DNA of 64,000 nucleotides. Origin: Vesta saturnalis. Taxonomy: Eukaryota > Arthropoda > Insecta > Coleoptera > Lampyridae. Both the position numbers and the translations under genes were made by a program. The stretch's first letter is position 1; every line of letters starts with the position of its first letter. Below are positions 11,930 through 22,677 of the stretch, one piece after another. Under the pieces are notes generated by a model. The model worked only from the letters and a program-made list of their open reading frames with translations. It ran no database searches and had not been told where the DNA came from. The stretch covers positions 426,001 through 490,000 of the forward strand of contig JARFJB010000534.1 in the NCBI GenBank assembly GCA_036346205.1. Direction: 5' to 3'.

Positions 11930-13611
11930 ATGTCTCGTCGCGATCTTACTGACAAGGAGCTCCTCGAAGAGCTTCAAAATATATTGGAGGATAAATCCGA
12001 TGGCGAAGAATTATCTGCTAGTAGCGAGGAGGATTATGTTCCTAACCAGTTGTCAAAAAAGTAGTAACGATTCCCATTCATCTTACGGAGAAGTGGAAGG
12101 GTCGCAATTAGGTATAAATTATTTACTTCGCAACAATAAATTCACTATAATGTTTCTGTATGAGTAATATAATACGACGAACTTGTTTATAGAGCCGTCT
12201 ACTAGTAACAAATTCAAAGGAAAAGCCACAAAAACAAAACAACAACAAATACACCAGGCAGAAAACCAAACGGTTATCCACAATAAGAATAATGAAAGTG
12301 CTACAACAAATAAAAGCTACATATCCAAGAAAGGCAAAATATGGAATATTGTTCAGTCTGGAGAGAATACTGCAGGTCGTTTGCAACAACAGAATATTTT
12401 ACGGGAGAAGTCCGGTCCAACAGCATATGCAAAGCGAAACATTGACGACAAGGTAATTAGTGCGACAAGCAGATGCTTCGCCACATTCAGATATGTACTG
12501 AAGCCAAAGCTCATAGACAATTACAAAACAATTGGTCTATGACTAAAGGTGAAATTGGGGCATTTATAGCAATTATTTATGCTCGAGGTGCATATGGCGC
12601 TAATACACTTTCAGTGGAAAGTTTATGGTCTCAAACGTGGGAGCCGGCGTTTTTTTCTCAAGTAATGTCTCGTAATAGATTCAAAGAAATTATGAGATAT
12701 TTGTGTTTTGACCTAAAAACTCAACCAAGCGAAAGACTTCAAACTGAAAAATTCGCATTAGCCTCGCAGATATGGAAACCATTTGTTGAAAAATGCATCC
12801 TTTCTTATAAACCTAGAGCAAACTTGACAGTAGATGAGCAATTGTTCCCTACTAAAGCTCAGTGTCGATTTACTCAATATATGTCAAATAAGCCAGACAA
12901 ATTTGGCATCAAGTTTTGGAAGGCTGTGGATGTTCAATCGAAATACTTCCTAAATGCTTTTCCATATTTAGGTAAGGATGAAATCGTCCAGTGGGTGAGT
13001 GTTTTTCCGAAACCGTTGTGCTGCACCTATTAGAACATTTCCTCAATAAGGGAAGAAATGTAACAACGGACAATTTTTTTACATCATTATCACTTGCTGA
13101 AAAGTTGCAAACAAAAGGGACAAGCATAGTTGGAACAATAAATCGTATTAGGAAGGAAATTCCACCTTTTGCGAAAAACAACAAGTCTCCATTATATACA
13201 ACCACCTTTCTGAAACATGATACATATACGTTGACTGTATACCAGGGAAAGGTCAACAAAAATGTGCTATTGTTAAGTTGAATGCATCCTACAGTAGATA
13301 TAGGAACTGAACGTAACAAACTGGCAGACACCGTCGAATTTTATAACAAAACAAAGTATGGAGTGGACTTAGTGGACGAAATGGCCAGAAAATGCAGCAC
13401 CAAAGCTGGATGTCGACGATGGCCAACACAAGTTTTTTATAACGTATTGGACCATGCTGCTATAAATGCATGCATTTTGTACAATTATATAACAGGTAAA
13501 AAACTAAAACACAGGGATTTTATTCTTCAGCTAGCAACAGAGCTTAGTAATGAATATACAACTAAAACGAATACAACACCGATAGTGAATGTTGCCAGTA
13601 ACCGAAAATAA
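11930..13611 (+). pseudogene. piggyBac transposase 2 (broken)
   Basis: ATG 11930 starts MSRRDLTDKELLEELQN, similar in style to the start of the third piggyBac gene at 29802. A TAG occurs at 12062. Shortly after, GTATAA...TTTATAG (about 12,111-12,192) could be a small intron. The core carries LTVDEQLFPTKAQ, NVTTDNFFTSL and YGVDLVDEM with the three Asp intact. Frame changes occur near 12,540 and 12,980 and a TGA lies at 13,279. The last frame ends at 13611 without a clear Cys-rich tail. Divergence from element 1 shows a different family lineage. Confidence 0.8.
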
Positions 13612-13815
13612 CATGTATAAAGTGTTTCGGCAATCTCTAATTACCAAGTATTTGAAACTATATGACATTATAAATGAATGTAATAAATATAGATTTGGTT
13701 ATTATTTGTGTTTGATTGCGTTATTTAAGGATATAATTCATGTAAAGATGCCCATCAAATTAACCGCGCACGGCCATTCTAGGTATGTAGACATCGTCGA
13801 TCGTTCTAGTGTCAA

Positions 13816-14053
13816 GTATAAATATTTACCTACATTCAAAAAAGATTGATTTAAGGTATGTTTTAAATGGGTGGATTACAAGTTCCTAGAACCAATTAGA
13901 TCTGCTTAATAGTGCACAGTTAAAAATGTCCAAATTAGCTTCGATTGAGGAGTAAGCCGAGATAATTCTGTACAAAGGTGAATGTAAAAGCACATTAGTT
14001 CGAGTGGCAGATGGTAGAGCACATTACTTGAACGAGAATTAATTCTTGGAACT
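13816..14053. other. No gene seen
   Basis: Short AT-rich stretch between the outer piggyBac end and the reverse transcriptase fragment. Confidence 0.4.
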
Positions 14054-14359
14054 CTAAATTATATTAAGTTGAGAATCTCTGTGCAGTCGATTAAAGGCTT
14101 TGTATAAAAATATTATAGATTGCATCTTTCTTCTAGCATCTAAGGCTACAAACCTATATTTGTACAATAAACATTCATGAGAAAAGTTTCGAGGTGGATA
14201 GTGATTATATTTACGGAAAAACAAATACTTTAATAAACGTCTTTGAACTTTTGCAAGAGCACTAACGTACATAGAGTAGAAAGGACACCATATCACTACT
14301 CCATATTCAAATTTTGAACGAACATAAGAATTGTACAAAACAAATACAATTTTATACAA
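14054..14359 (-). pseudogene. Non-LTR retrotransposon C-terminal fragment (jockey/CR1 type)
   Basis: A 101-codon minus-strand frame contains LYNSYVRSKFEYGVVIWCPF, then ALAKVQRRLLKYLF. This is the LY-SLVRS-LEYGS-VW-P ... VQR-FLR pattern found after the RT domain in jockey- and CR1-like ORF2 proteins. The catalytic part is absent. Confidence 0.75.
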
Positions 14360-14985
14360 AAAACCCCATCAGAATGTTAACAATCCATTATGAGCGCCAT
14401 TTTGCAAAAATACTAAAGGGATGTTTACACTACTAAGTTTTTTTACCAAGTTCTATAAATGACATTTTAGCACCCCCGGAATATGGTGGAGGTTAAAAAA
14501 TTTAATTAAGCAAATGTCAAAGATTGAGGTGTGTGTCACTTCTTTCTCTGTTTATTCTTTGTTTTTACAAGTTACCTTCTGCTGACCGCAACCAATGTTT
14601 TGCTAACTGAAATTGAAAGAAATTTGATTTGCATGTTTTTCTCCAGTTACGGACATGGTCTTTTTGTCTCACTAAATGTCCAATAACACTAATTTGTAAT
14701 AAGAAAATATGAAGTACATTAAGAAAACAGTTGGGTGTTCAGCTCAAAGTCAGAAACGTCACAACATACAAACATGTAATGCATAAATTTAGCTACAATA
14801 AGATTTTCCATTGTCTTAATAATAATTTACCTATAATTAACCATGACTAGTAAATTTTAAGCAATTAAATACCGAAGCAAACGTCAGCCTTACTTATTTA
14901 TAATTTTGAATGCTTATTATGCTACAACCCTACACCATCGTAATGGGTAAAGGGATTTAATTTTATACATTTTACTACAACTCAC
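14360..14985. other. Start of HEATR1 intron 1, no gene
   Basis: AT-rich intron sequence next to the splice donor, with no element recognised. Confidence 0.5.
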
Positions 14986-16133
14986 CTGATTAACGGATCT
15001 ATAAATGAATCATCAAATTTGACTTCATTTAAAATTTCACCAATAAACTCCTTACAAGCTGTATCATTATTTAGACATATTTCTTGAACGAGACTTTTAA
15101 ACATTGGTAAAAGAAATGGTTGAATATGAATTCCTTCTCGATTAAATTTTTCTATAACTTTAACGATACCCATTTGTCGACTTAAAATTCTTATACTTGC
15201 CATTGTCGAATAATGCTTTTGCGTTTGGTACAAAACTAACAGTACTAACATAGCTTCACTCTTCAACTTAGAAATCTGGATTTGACAGATTTTATTTGAG
15301 AGTTTATTCAAAATTTTATTTGAAAGCTGCACTTTCGAAAATAATTGTGCACATATAATATATGAAGAAGCAGTAAAGTCTGGAATTTTTGATGATAGAC
15401 CAACGAGAAGAACAGGAAGTATTTGTGATACTTGCAATTCATTCACTTTCTCAGAATACTCGAGTGCACCGGCAAAACAACTGCAGTAAAAATTATATAC
15501 TGTAGTCAAACATGATGGATTTGCATGTTCCTTACTAATACTAAGAACATAAGTCGAGATACACTCCAAAAAATGTGCATTTGATGCTAAGTTTTTATAT
15601 AAAATTTCCTTTGTTAAATGTACTCCAGATTTCTGTAAAGATTTTAACCAATGCCATTTATCTACGGAATTCTTTAAATTCAATAGTTGTAATGTTCGTA
15701 CAAAAATATTAGTTTCATGATAAGGTAAAATTAACATTAATAAATCTTCCTTATTATATTCGTGAATATAATAACGATACACTAGCCATTCCAATGCTTT
15801 ATATGAGCAATTAAACATAAAATGTGGTGATAATAAATATAAAAATCTCTTAATATTCTTATCCAATTTTTGATTTGTTTGAGCCGTCTCGATTGATCGC
15901 TCAAAATCTTTTGAGGTTATATGAAATAATGTATGTTCAAATTCACTAAAAATCGCATTTCGTTCCTTCAATTCTTCTAAACCGTCTATACCAATTTGAT
16001 ATGCTGTTTCTTTGTTAAGACTTGCTGCTTCTTTCGGATCAAACAATAAGGAAGCACGTTTCTTATCTTGTTGAAGACGAGCTGTTTGGGGTACAGCCAG
16101 ACGTTGTAATTGTTCTGCTAACGATGTACTCAT
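14986..16133 (-). CDS. HEATR1: HEATR1/UTP10 coding exon 1
   Basis: ATG at 16133-16131 opens 382 codons plus two bases, ending at donor GTGAGT (14985). The N-terminus MSTSLAEQLQRLAVPQ and the motifs SLLFDPKEAA, ALEWLVYRYYIHEYN and LPYHETNIFVRTLQLL are the conserved start of HEATR1/UTP10 proteins. The partial last codon AG joins G at base 564 to encode Arg. The gene diverges from MED20, with 2.4 kb between the two start codons. All family landmarks are in frame with no lesions, so the gene looks functional. It encodes a nucleolar scaffold of the small-subunit processome (U3-containing pre-rRNA particle). Confidence 0.95.
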
Positions 16134-16612
16134 TTTTAATCTAAAATTATTAGGATTCTAAGAGCTATAGAAGTACACAATATAAAAATTCGAGAATTAC
16201 CGGTTTATACACACGTGCTGTAACTTGTAACTTAACCTCACTTCACAATAACTAATTGAAAGTTTAAATCAATATTATCATTTACACATATTTAATAATA
16301 TTTAGTATTTATAAAGACGTTATCTTATGGCAAATAATGCAATTAAATACAAAAAGCAAAAACATTATTTCATAACCTAATTTCCTAAACATAATAAGTT
16401 GCACAGTTGCCAATTGCCTATAGTTTGTTCGGCAAACACGAAGAACCATAGGCGTCGTAAGTAAACAGTAACAATGGAGTAGATTAAATCAAAATTGAAT
16501 TTCGGGTTATTAAACTGATTTTTTGCAGACTAATGGAAAAACATACTTTACTTTACTTCTTCTCCCCATCAAAAGGAGAGTTGCTTTACTTTTCTAAAGT
16601 ACTTGAGCCTCA

Positions 16613-16667
<55 letters not shown>

Positions 16668-17455
16668 GAATGAAAACAAATACATCAAGGGCAAAATGAG
16701 TATTGCACGATATGGTAGTCATCTTGACGGGCAGTTACAATACACCCCAAATGGTTGGATGATTTTCTTATTTGAAATTACTAATCTTATCTGAAATCAA
16801 CCCAATTGGTCTACTAGATTTAATAAAGTACTGGTTTGGTTATAAAGGAGCCACCCCTACAGGTGATCGGATTTGGACCAAGAGGAATACAGTTTTTTTG
16901 CTGCTCGAATTATATGCACTATACAAATTTGAGCTGAATAGCTTAAAAATTATCGTGTTTGTGGCGAGACGGATAAACGTCCAAAAAAGGAAATAATAAT
17001 AATTATTTTTAAAATAGAAAATATCTTCCAAGGAAAAGAAACATTCACACGCATTTTAGAAATAAAATGTTTCAAATTAATATTTTCGTAATTTTAGCAA
17101 AATAGTTAGTTATGTATCAAGGGAGTTTATGGAGCGCAACGTAAGAGTCCCAGCGGTCAAGCCAGGACTATTAACACGTAACGTCCAGAAATGCTGTTTG
17201 CGCCTCAAAACACACACACAATGTTATGAAAGATCGTTTCAATAATTAATAGTATTCTTAAACCGCAAATCAGACGGCAATAAATCTAAAAACAAACATT
17301 TAAACGCGAGAAGAAATAGAATCATTTTTAGTGGATGCTCCAGATAGCATATATCTTATGGTAAAAATAAGTTACACTAGTTGTTTTTTTATTTTACACG
17401 AAGACATACATTAATGTGAGTATTTGTTGTACGTTACACTGTTTTTGGTATTTGT
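16134..17455. other. Intergenic, HEATR1 upstream region
   Basis: It contains the HEATR1 promoter side (no clear TATA assignment possible) and an AT microsatellite at 16616-16664. No coding frame is recognised. Confidence 0.5.
16616..16664. repeat. (AT)n microsatellite
   Basis: About 49 bp of uninterrupted TA dinucleotides. Confidence 0.95.
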
Positions 17456-17840
17456 GGAGAATGTCGTAGAGAGGAGTTAGCTAATATTACAGTGGATGAT
17501 ATTCAAGATTTAGGAATAACCATACGAGCATCAAAACTAAAATTGACCTTATTTTCAATGTGATTGGCAAAAAGCAGAAATTTCACTGCGCACTAAAAGT
17601 TCTGAGCACAAACGTCATTGTTTTAGGCGTTCTTCTGCAACTTTGGTAGCTGGTGCAAGGGAAGATATCTTTACCATAAAGCGACATGTTGGTTGGAACT
17701 CTACAACTGTGGCGGAAGGATACATTGAAAATTCTGTGACAAATAAAATTAAAGTTGCCAAAAAAATTGTCAATGTAGATATGCCTTTCACTAGCCGTAT
17801 AGATGAATTTGCCAATAGAGTATACAACTTCCAGCAGTAA
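17456..17840 (+). pseudogene. Crypton-like tyrosine recombinase fragment
   Basis: GECRREELANITVDDIQDLG (about 17,456-17,515) resembles the first catalytic-Arg motif. After a stop and frame change, the second piece carries HCFRRSSATLVAGA, then IKRHVGWNSTTVAEGYIENS. Together these give R ... H-x2-R ... H ... Y, the active-site set of tyrosine recombinases, in the arrangement seen in the widespread insect Crypton-type integrase-like proteins. The N-terminal part is missing, so it is a remnant. No matching termini were identified. Confidence 0.7.
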
Positions 17841-18574
17841 CCCAAATCGTAAGGAGTTTCTGGAAGTTTCTAGCATTGTAGTGACTTACAACAGAACAAG
17901 GTAGCAAATCCTATTTCCATGCATTATTGTTTAAACTGTGTTATAAACATAAGATTATAAGTGCAACAAATTTATTTGGTTGTTAAAGTTATCATTTTTT
18001 CATTAAATTAATATTATTTTAATTGTACCAAATACATCTATGTAATAATTCTTGCTAATAAATAAAGTTTCTGTGTGTTACTAACTGAATGTGAATTCAA
18101 AAAAAAAAATAACGACATTTACTTTACCGCCCGCGGGCGCTGCAGCATTTGGCGGGCGCTAAAGTAGCGCTTTACGCCCGCTAAATTAATTCATAAAATG
18201 TACTTTATAGTCTAATCTTGCATAAATGTATTTTATTATTGTTGGGGCGATGGTACCTTCAATAAAAAAACCTAAATTTATTTTTTTAAGCCTAGGATAA
18301 GAGAATGTCACTTTTTCTTTGGTGGCTCCAAGCCTTTGACACCCATGGTAAAAACATTGAACATTTTATCAATTTTGGTTTCTCAAATTTTTTATCTCAA
18401 AAGACAAAACCCGTACAACAAATGGCAACACTGCGATGTTATTATACCTTAACCTATAAAAGTATAAAATGTTAAATTTTCAAAACTATCCTTGAATAAA
18501 TAAACGTTATAAATGTAATGCTTTAATACTAGTTATCCAAATAATTATTAAATTAGAATTTAAAATTCACAAGA
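17841..18574. other. Intergenic, MED20 upstream region
   Basis: No coding frame. It contains a short GC-rich hairpin (18118-18185) and the AT-rich MED20 upstream sequence. Confidence 0.5.
18118..18185. repeat. GC-rich inverted repeat
   Basis: GCGGGCGCTAAAG (18152-18164) faces CTTTACGCCCGC (18170-18181), giving a 12 bp stem with one bulged C and a 5-base loop. A further GCCCGCGGGC palindrome lies at 18129-18138. It stands out sharply from the AT-rich surroundings. Confidence 0.8.
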
Positions 18575-19198
18575 ATGGGAGTCACAGTATTACAACAATT
18601 TCCAATTGTCGAAAACAGAACTGGTCCATTAACCATCGATTTACTAACAAAGCGAATATCTGCATTAGGTGCAACACAACAAGGCCAATTTCTTGTAGAT
18701 TGCGAAACTTTTACATCAGTTCAACAATTAGGACATCAACGTACTGTCCATGTTTTGCATAATTCCGAACAACCTGCAACTGTTTTTTCTATATTAGAAA
18801 CGGGTACGAAAACAATACCTTTAGCTACAGATGGTTTATTTGATTTACTTATGACAAAAATGAATAACTTTTATACAGCAAAAAAACAAACGAAAGTTGA
18901 ATCAAAAGGACCTAGATTTGAAATCGGTGATTTTTTAGTGAAATTAGGAAGTGTTACGATCACGCAGAATTTTAAAGGTGTTCTTGTGGAAGTGGAGTAT
19001 AGACCATGTGTGGTACCTGCGATGTGTTGGGAACTTATGAGAGAATTTTTGCAAGGATTTTTAGGTTCTTCTGTACCTAATACTCCTCCAGCTTACTTAC
19101 AGAATCGTATGCAAGAAATTTACACACCCATTGACACAATACATCAATACTTGGAACAATTTACAATGTACCGAAAATCTCCTGGAATGAGAGCATAA
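18575..19198 (+). CDS. MED20: Mediator complex subunit 20
   Basis: A complete 207-codon single-exon frame starts MGVTVLQQFPIVENRTGP, the typical MED20 start. Other conserved parts are GQFLVDCETF, HVLHNSEQPATVF, FEIGDFLVKLGSVTI and LVEVEYRPCVVPAMCWELM, then the C-terminal LQGFLGS and the DTIHQYLEQF helix. Length matches the family (about 210). MED20 forms a beta-barrel with MED18 in the Mediator head and helps couple activators to RNA polymerase II. AATAAA signals at 19244 and 19248 lie about 50 bp after the stop. SMYD4 follows on the same strand 228 bp after the stop. No lesions; this is a functional gene. Confidence 0.97.
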   Translation: MGVTVLQQFPIVENRTGPLTIDLLTKRISALGATQQGQFLVDCETFTSVQQLGHQRTVHVLHNSEQPATVFSILETGTKTIPLATDGLFDLLMTKMNNFYTAKKQTKVESKGPRFEIGDFLVKLGSVTITQNFKGVLVEVEYRPCVVPAMCWELMREFLQGFLGSSVPNTPPAYLQNRMQEIYTPIDTIHQYLEQFTMYRKSPGMRA

Positions 19199-19243
19199 AA
19201 TCGTAGTTTATTATTAATTGTGTTTGAATTAAGTTATAATTAA

Positions 19244-19253
19244 AATAAATAAA
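19244..19253 (+). terminator. MED20 polyadenylation signals
   Basis: Two overlapping AATAAA hexamers (19244-19249 and 19248-19253) lie just downstream of the MED20 stop. Confidence 0.7.
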
Positions 19254-19426
19254 ATTTTTATTATAGTCAATACACATTTTTTTTATGATTTCAAATGGGA
19301 ACGTTAACACGAAGTTATGCATTCTAAAAATATCTTAAGTGTCTACCATGTTTACACAATTTGGAAACTTTCCAAATATAAATTAGAAAAGTTTAGTTTT
19401 AGTGGAAACATTAAACTGTTTTAATA

Positions 19427-19715
19427 ATGAAGGAAATTAGTAGTTTTTCTGATGAAAATTGTAAAAAGTTGGTGAATAAACTAATTGTTGAGTATTATGA
19501 GCAATTTGAAAGTACTTCTGATACTGACGAACGTATTAAATTATTATACCCACATTTGCAATGTCTTACAATAACTCCTGGAGTGTATGGAAAAAGCATG
19601 GATGATGCTTTAATAGAGAAATCTAAAGGGAATTCATATTTTGTTAATAATGATTGCAATAATGCTTTACATTGTTACTCGGCTGGAATTATGAAATGTC
19701 CACAGAATACTTCAG
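19427..19715 (+). CDS. SMYD4: SMYD4 coding exon 1
   Basis: ATG 19427 opens 96 codons plus one base, ending at donor GTAAGAA (19716). The end of the exon (EKSKGNSYFVNNDCNNALHC, then YSAGIMKCPQ) is the start of a TPR-like repeat, as in the N-terminal region of SMYD4 proteins. The leftover G joins AA in the exon at 33042 to give Glu, and the TPR continues there. With the other exons the product is 653 residues, close to insect SMYD4-like proteins and shorter than human SMYD4 (about 800). Confidence 0.88.
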
Positions 19716-20562
19716 GTAAGAATTAATGTTGTACCACAGATCCTCTGATTGTACTGTAAAAGTACAGGCTGTCCCGTTTCCTTCCAATGCCTCCTATTTA
19801 CTTGCTACAAATAAAACAACAATGCCTTAATAACTATAAAATGTTTAGTTATTAGTTCTTTATCGGACATTACTAGCTTAATATCAATATATTTCTCGTG
19901 TATTAAGATCTAGACCACATATGTATTTATGTTTGACATTTCATTATTGCTCACCCATTTTGATGTTCATTTTTGAACATTATAAGTTCTATTACTTCTT
20001 AAATTCAAGCCTCTTGAAGCTAGAACTTGTATATCGTTGTACGATTCTCTATCACCTGTGTATATAACAAACGCATGCTTGTAAATTTGTACTATCTTTC
20101 GTTTTTCAATGATAATTACATAAGCTGTGATAGAATACAGAATCTAGAAAGATTCCTGGAATTTCCTAAATTATAAACAAAAATGTTTGTAATTATAATA
20201 GTATGCAACGAAACTTTTGTTATAAAAATTTGTTTATAAAGCATTAAAACTATTAATGGGCTATGAGTGATATAAGTGACATGTTTCGATTGTAGTAAAT
20301 CTTTCTTCGATTAGATCTAAAAGATTATTCGAATGATTTATCATTCACAATTTCTTACCCATTTCATTTTACAGTTCAAAACCCACACTGTACTTTGGAG
20401 TTCAGTTATCATTATTATAATTGATCTAAAATTTCCTTAATAAATTACATAAATATATTATATAAATAACAACTGAGAATTTAGGTATGTTGGTTGCATT
20501 GCAGTGCTAGAGCATTATGTAATGGTCGTATTTGATGATTATCCGTGTTTATTTTAAATAAG
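19716..20562. other. No element recognised
   Basis: AT-rich start of the SMYD4 intron. No frame or repeat partner found. Confidence 0.4.
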
Positions 20563-20572
20563 ATCATTATAT

Positions 20573-20658
20573 TTATCTCAATATTTTTCATTGATTACTT
20601 ACTATACATTTTTAAATTTATAATAACAATTTAAATAGCAAGAAAGCTTAACTTCAAT
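20573..20658 (-). repeat. Copia 3' LTR (short)
   Basis: It matches 24361-24438 and begins, on the minus strand, at TGAAGTT just after the last copia stop codon and a purine-rich GAGGGCAAA stretch. Confidence 0.6.
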
Positions 20659-20659
20659 T

Positions 20660-20870
20660 TGCCCTCAAAGTGAGTGCTCTAAAAAAACCTGCAGCCTAGG
20701 GAAATCTGCCAGCTGGTCCTCAACTTGCCTAATGTCATATGTGCCCTTGTGGAACTCTTCTTTGATGTACTGATACCTCACAGGAATGTACCTACTTTGA
20801 CCTCTTGTGGAGCTCACCAATATTCTTTGCTAATTGTAGTGCTCCTGCATTATCTACGTACAATAATAAT
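20660..20870 (-). pseudogene. Copia RNase H, C-terminal part
   Basis: Conceptual translation gives YVDNAGALQLAKNIGELHKR, then a frame change, then YQYIKEEFHKGTYDIRQVED and LADFPR. This is the DN-GA--LA-N---H-RSKHI--RYH-IRE ... V-T--Q-AD pattern of copia RNase H. It continues the frame at 21382-21717 after the inserted fragment. Confidence 0.75.
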
Positions 20871-21079
20871 AATAAATGCTTTTGTTGATTATTAAATGTA
20901 GGAAGTATAAATAAATTGGCACAGGGCAGTTTACGAGTCGGTCCACTGTTCTTCCCACTAAAGCCTCTTAACAAAGAAAAAATAATAACGTACGTATGCA
21001 TGATGCATTTAAATATACCCAAAAGAAAAAAAAGTGTAAAATAACAATATACTATCACAGTCAAAAAATTAAAAATAAA

Positions 21080-21390
21080 AAGAAAAATTATGACATTTTA
21101 TTTTCGGTATAATTTTTTTGTGTCCAATACTATAGCGGCCGTTTTATTTGCATTTATTTTAAGCCAATAGTTATAACAATTTTGTAATACATGAGCAATG
21201 TCTTAGTTAATATTTTTGATAGCTATATCCACAGCCTTTACTGGAAATGAATAATACATTTGGGTATCATCTGCATAAAGATGATATTTACAATGCTTTA
21301 AACTAGAAAACAAAGTAAAAGTATAAACTGTGTATAATAGTAGACCCAGAATAGAACCCTGTGGCACACCTTTACATAACGTTAAAGAAC
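21080..21390 (-). pseudogene. Non-LTR reverse transcriptase fragment inserted in the copia RNase H
   Basis: The minus-strand translation contains GVPQGSILGLLLYTVY, then HCKYHLYADDTQMYYSF, followed by DIAIKNIN and LKINANKT. These are the RT motifs VPQGS and YADDTQ, with the L-LN--KT motif, of jockey/CR1-like elements. Only this palm segment is present. It separates two halves of the copia RNase H, so it arrived after the copia element. Confidence 0.8.
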
Positions 21391-21717
21391 CGATTCTACT
21401 CCAGTGAACACAACTTTTGTAAATATACCATTCTCATAAATCTCACTTAAACATTTAAGCCAGACAATCTGTTTAACAACCTCACTTGCCGCAACAAACT
21501 CAGCCTCTGTCGTCGACAGCGTCACACAATGTTGCTTTATCGAAGCCCAGCTCACAAGTCCTCCAGCGAATAAACACAAATACCCTGTGCGTGACCTCCG
21601 AGTTTTTTCATCACGTGCATAATCTGCATCACTATAACAATGAAACATTTTCTCATTCTTCATGTACATTAAAGAGTAGTCCACCGTGCCATTCAGGTAT
21701 TGCATGATACGCTTCAC
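21382..21717 (-). pseudogene. Copia RNase H, N-terminal part
   Basis: The frame carries MKRIMQYLNGTVDYSLMY, then HCYSDADYARDEKTRRSRTG, then LVSWASIKQHCVTLSTTEAE. These are the diagnostic R-LRYL-GT, SDADYAGD--TR-S-SGY and SW-S--Q--V-LSTTEAE blocks of copia RNase H. Confidence 0.88.
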
Positions 21718-21999
21718 ATCTGTCTAATCCTCAGTCGTAGACGAATTTACTTTTCGAGCCACCGAACTCACAGTACTTATGTCAGGCCTCGTATTGGTTA
21801 TGTACATCAAGTTTCCAACAGCATTTCAGGTGCAAGGGGCTTGCATTGTGATTTTGATTGTTCAGCTCTTGAACTCATTGGTGCCTCCACTTGATGTGAA
21901 TCTGCCATTCTGTACCGATTTCAAAATATGCGATTTTTGATTTACGTTATATCTCAACACCAAGACAACAATCTGCTCCTGTAACTTTCAATGAAACTG

Positions 22000-22480
22000 C
22001 TTTTCCAAATGTGAAATTAAGCGTGCGATTTCATGCTCACTTGAACCAGCAATCAATCCATCATCAACAAAAATTTCAACTAATAATATTTCTTTTGACA
22101 AAGCCTTGTTCCAACATACTTTTCATTAGCTTTTGATCCCAGCATCTTTGATCCATACAAACTGTGTCTAGTTTCCAAACTGGTCCGCTGTTATCATCAT
22201 AACCTTCTGGTTGTCGAGCATAAAAAAATCTAAGGTGGCTTAAAGACATGGCGTTTTTAAATCAAACTGCTTGAGATGTAAATTCTTGCACGGCTACGTT
22301 TAGTAAGCACCGTATGGTGACGAACCTTGCCACTGGACTAAATGTTTCAAAGTAATCAACTCCGTACTCTTGAGCGTATCCTTTGGCTATAAGTCTGGCT
22401 TTGAAACGTTCTGGCCTGGCTTTTCGGGTAAGAACCCACTTGACTCATATTGCTTTCCTTTTGCAAGGTAAAGTAACTAG
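22000..22480 (-). pseudogene. Copia reverse transcriptase, N-terminal part
   Basis: The minus-strand translation gives KWVLTRKARPERFKARLIAK, then GYAQEYGVDYFETFSPVARF and VTIRCLLNVAV. This matches the copia RT opening (KARLVAKG--Q--G-DY-ETFSPV-R). The later YVDD region is degraded. Confidence 0.85.
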
Positions 22481-22677
22481 TTTAAATACTTTATTCTCTT
22501 AAAGGGATTTCAATTCTTCATTCATTGCGTTCTACCAATGCCACCAATTACGACTTCCCCATAAGTCGGACCAACCTCAGCAAGAGTTACATAGTTAGGT
22601 AAGCAGGATGTCTACTTTGATGTTGTGGTCGGTTTCCACCGTCGCTACCTTCTTCTGTGCTACTTTGGCCGCCGCTC

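Larger units (their letters stand above)
9136..13811 (+). mobile_element. Outer piggyBac-type element containing nested elements
   Basis: TTAA (9132-9135) is followed by CACTAGAACGACCG. The right end reads CGATCGTTCTAGTG, followed by TCAA (13812-13815), a one-base variant of TTAA. The ends match at 13 of 14 bases inverted. A complete piggyBac (9265-11668) lies inside the left end and a second transposase gene (11930-13611) follows. A weaker inner pair of ends, CCTAGAACAACCG near 11734 and CGGCCATTCTAGG near 13771-13783, suggests that this second gene may have its own borders. Confidence 0.55.
565..14985 (-). other. HEATR1 intron 1 (14.4 kb, filled with transposons)
   Basis: Donor GTGAGT begins at 14985 and acceptor TTTCAG ends at 565 on the minus strand. 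The intron is built mainly of SINEs, BEL/Pao, HARBI1 and piggyBac remnants, each listed separately. Small introns elsewhere in the window show that this length comes from insertions. Confidence 0.85.

Noticed and set aside
13990..14050. Possible tRNA-like A box (GTGGCAGATGGTAGAGCA)
   Set aside because: No matching T arm or stems could be drawn.
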